Shown in pieces: positions 6,089-7,430 of a DNA stretch of 7,430 bases. Below the pieces are notes generated by a model. That model had not been told where the DNA came from and ran no database searches. It was given only the letters and a program-made list of their open reading frames with translations. Position 1 is the stretch's first letter; each line of letters begins with the position of its first letter. Both the position numbers and the translations under genes were made by a program. This DNA is from Desulfobacteraceae bacterium (lineage in GTDB: Bacteria; Desulfobacterota; DSM-4660; Desulfatiglandales; HGW-15), in NCBI GenBank assembly GCA_003819975.1, contig RPPU01000222.1, positions 1 to 7,430 of the forward strand, read 5' to 3'.

Positions 6089-6242
6089 CGCATGAAACTG
6101 CTTTAAGCGGATTACCAATCATAACGCAATTTTAACTCTTTGCAAATACAATTTTCATAATCGCTTTATAAGCTGCAGAAAGTATATGAAAAATAAAAAG
6201 AGGAGTCGCCCGTAAAAAGAAGACTTGGCTGCAAATAAAATT

Positions 6243-7430
6243 ATGAAACGTATTTTAATCATTGATGCCGATCCCCGAAGGAATCTTATAATGAAACGCA
6301 TTCTGGAATCGGAACCGTTTGAAATACATATGGCCGCCAACCTGCGCGAAGCCATGGAGCTTTTTTTGTCCAAGGCTTTTGATTTGGTCCTGCTGGATGC
6401 CGGTCTGCAAAAAATAAAAAAATTCGATATTGCCAAATGGTTTACTTATCATTGCAGCACCGCACGGGTCGCTTTAATGGCCGACAAACAGGATTCGACG
6501 ATCGATCCTGCGGCACGAGCATCCGACAGCGTGGCGCGTATCATCCGGCGGCCGATCGATCCGGTCCGTTTAATCGCAATTTTAAAACAAGTGCTGGCGG
6601 ACAGCGGTTTTTCCGGAACGATCCATAAAATCGAATTGCAGGATTACATCCAGATGGTCTGCCTGAGTTGTCTCGACAAGAGCATCCTGGTTTATCACGG
6701 TGCTGAAAGCGGACGCATCGACATCCGAGCCGGCCGGATCGTCCATGCTGCTTTACCCGACCTAAAAGGGGAAGAGGCATTTTACCGGATTTTAGCCTGG
6801 TCGAACGGTCGATTTAAGGATATTCCGCCCAATGGCGCGGCAGCCGTAAGCATTCAAAAGGACTACCGGCAATTATTGATGGAAGCCGCTAAATACCGGG
6901 ATGAAAGTCCGCAAACGGAAACCGGCACCGAAGAATCGTTGAAAATGCCGGTCGAGATTTCCAAAAAAGTCAATGCCGTTATGGGACCGCCGATCCATGA
7001 TATTCATGAGTTGAAAGAAATAGTAAAGCGGCCCGCCACACCGGAAACGGGTTTGGGTTTGAAGCCGGCGGCCAAGACCGCCATAAAAAATCTGAAAATA
7101 ATATCGGAAAGAAAAGGACGATTCGGCCGTTATGCTTTGATAATGGGCGGCTTGATCGTGCTCCTTTCGGTAACCGTGATTTTTTGGCTTTCCAGAGGAT
7201 CGAAAACCGGTTCCGATTCTTCCGCCGCATCGGCCGTCCGTTCTACGGTACAAACGAGCGAACCCAAAGGCGCGGAAGTCGGGCGCCAAACCGCTCCCGG
7301 AAGTGTGTTGCCCGGTTTCATGGGTTATGGCGCCTTACCCCGGCAAGTGCTGCTGAAAATCCACGGCTCCAATACGATCGGCGCGGAACTGGTTCCTGCT
7401 TTGGCTAAAGCCTTTCTGCGCGAACGGCTC
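6243..7430 (+). CDS. Receiver-DUF4388-TM-PstS-like fusion protein (cut by window edge)
   Basis: Open for 396 codons to the window edge without a stop; I do not recognise a named gene. Domains in order: residues 1-120, a response-regulator receiver starting MKRILIIDADP, with Asp8 and Asp10, the presumed phospho-acceptor Asp52 in LVLLDAG, but Ala9 in place of an acidic residue and Arg103 in RRP where Lys is expected. Residues 124-196 form a DUF4388/PATAN domain (FSGTIHKIELQDYIQMVCLS ... IDIRAGRIVHA ... GEEAFYRILAW). A polar linker follows, with one transmembrane helix at about 297-316 (YALIMGGLIVLLSVTVIFWL) preceded by basic residues, which predicts the N-terminus in the cytoplasm. After a Ser/Thr-rich spacer, LLKIHGSNTIGAELVPAL (370-387) is the start of a PstS-like periplasmic binding domain. 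ATG 6243 is chosen because it begins the receiver strand directly; no good ribosome site is near. It may sense phosphate across the membrane. Only the beginning of the binding domain is visible. Confidence 0.85.
   Translation, partial: MKRILIIDADPRRNLIMKRILESEPFEIHMAANLREAMELFLSKAFDLVLLDAGLQKIKKFDIAKWFTYHCSTARVALMADKQDSTIDPAARASDSVARIIRRPIDPVRLIAILKQVLADSGFSGTIHKIELQDYIQMVCLSCLDKSILVYHGAESGRIDIRAGRIVHAALPDLKGEEAFYRILAWSNGRFKDIPPNGAAAVSIQKDYRQLLMEAAKYRDESPQTETGTEESLKMPVEISKKVNAVMGPPIHDIHELKEIVKRPATPETGLGLKPAAKTAIKNLKIISERKGRFGRYALIMGGLIVLLSVTVIFWLSRGSKTGSDSSAASAVRSTVQTSEPKGAEVGRQTAPGSVLPGFMGYGALPRQVLLKIHGSNTIGAELVPALAKAFLRERL

Larger units (their letters stand above)
5670..6242. other. Gene-free stretch with several inverted repeats
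   Basis: This 573-base interval shows no convincing coding region. From left to right it holds the tail of repeat copy 2, an 8-bp hairpin (5867-5891), a REP-like palindromic segment (5896-5999), a terminator-like hairpin (6044-6088), and an A/T-rich leader to the next gene. The leader includes AGAGGAG at about 6199-6205, 37 bases before the ATG at 6243, with no start codon at a normal distance. Poor -10-like hexamers (CATAAT 6156-6161, TTATAA 6166-6171) are the only promoter hints for the next gene. Confidence 0.6.

Noticed and set aside
6186..6215. Nine-codon leader peptide (MKNKKRSRP) before the fusion gene
   Set aside because: No ribosome site and no regulatory codon run; low-complexity A-rich leader makes such short frames likely by chance.
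6225..6242. TTG start six codons upstream for the fusion protein
   Set aside because: It has no properly spaced ribosome site, and receiver domains normally begin with the strand that starts at MKRILIID, matching ATG 6243.

Overview
The window looks like a chromosomal segment of a Gram-negative bacterium, by eye close to half G+C. Three things suggest this: a soluble periplasmic binding protein with an AxA-type signal peptide, a gene pair for ornithine-lipid synthesis, and a receiver/DUF4388 protein of a kind common in Deltaproteobacteria-like lineages (Desulfobacterota, Myxococcota). The phylum is an inference from gene content; no marker gene is present.

Left part (1-3737, minus strand): a compact phosphate ABC transporter operon read right to left, pstS, pstC, pstA, pstB. 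Gaps are 8 and 1 bases, and pstA and pstB overlap by ATGA. pstB runs off the left edge just at the ABC signature motif. Upstream of pstS, in the same direction, is a small transglutaminase-fold protein with a visible Cys-His-Asp set. Its reading frame extends well past its first ordinary start codon, so its 5' end is unresolved.

Middle part (3738-5669, plus strand): after a divergent intergenic region come an OlsB-type N-acyltransferase and a PlsC/OlsA-type O-acyltransferase. This is the pair that makes ornithine lipids, a phosphorus-free membrane lipid that many Gram-negative bacteria make under phosphate limitation. Each gene is followed at its stop codon by a copy of the same repeat: a perfect 14-bp A/T-rich hairpin plus a GC-rich tail. 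In the first copy the repeat also carries an open 45-codon frame that joins the two acyltransferase genes with almost no gap.

Right part (5670-7430, plus strand): 573 bases without a convincing gene, holding several inverted repeats and one intrinsic-terminator-like structure. Then comes the start of a large multidomain protein that runs off the right edge: degenerate response-regulator receiver, DUF4388 (PATAN), linker, one transmembrane helix, then the beginning of a PstS-like phosphate-binding domain.

Taken together the locus reads as a phosphate-stress island: uptake (Pst), sparing of phospholipid phosphate (ornithine lipid), and a membrane protein that joins an outward-facing phosphate-binding-like domain to cytoplasmic signalling-type domains. 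The last protein, and the loss in PstA of two residues important in E. coli, are the most interesting points. No phoB, phoR or phoU is in the window and no convincing Pho box was found.
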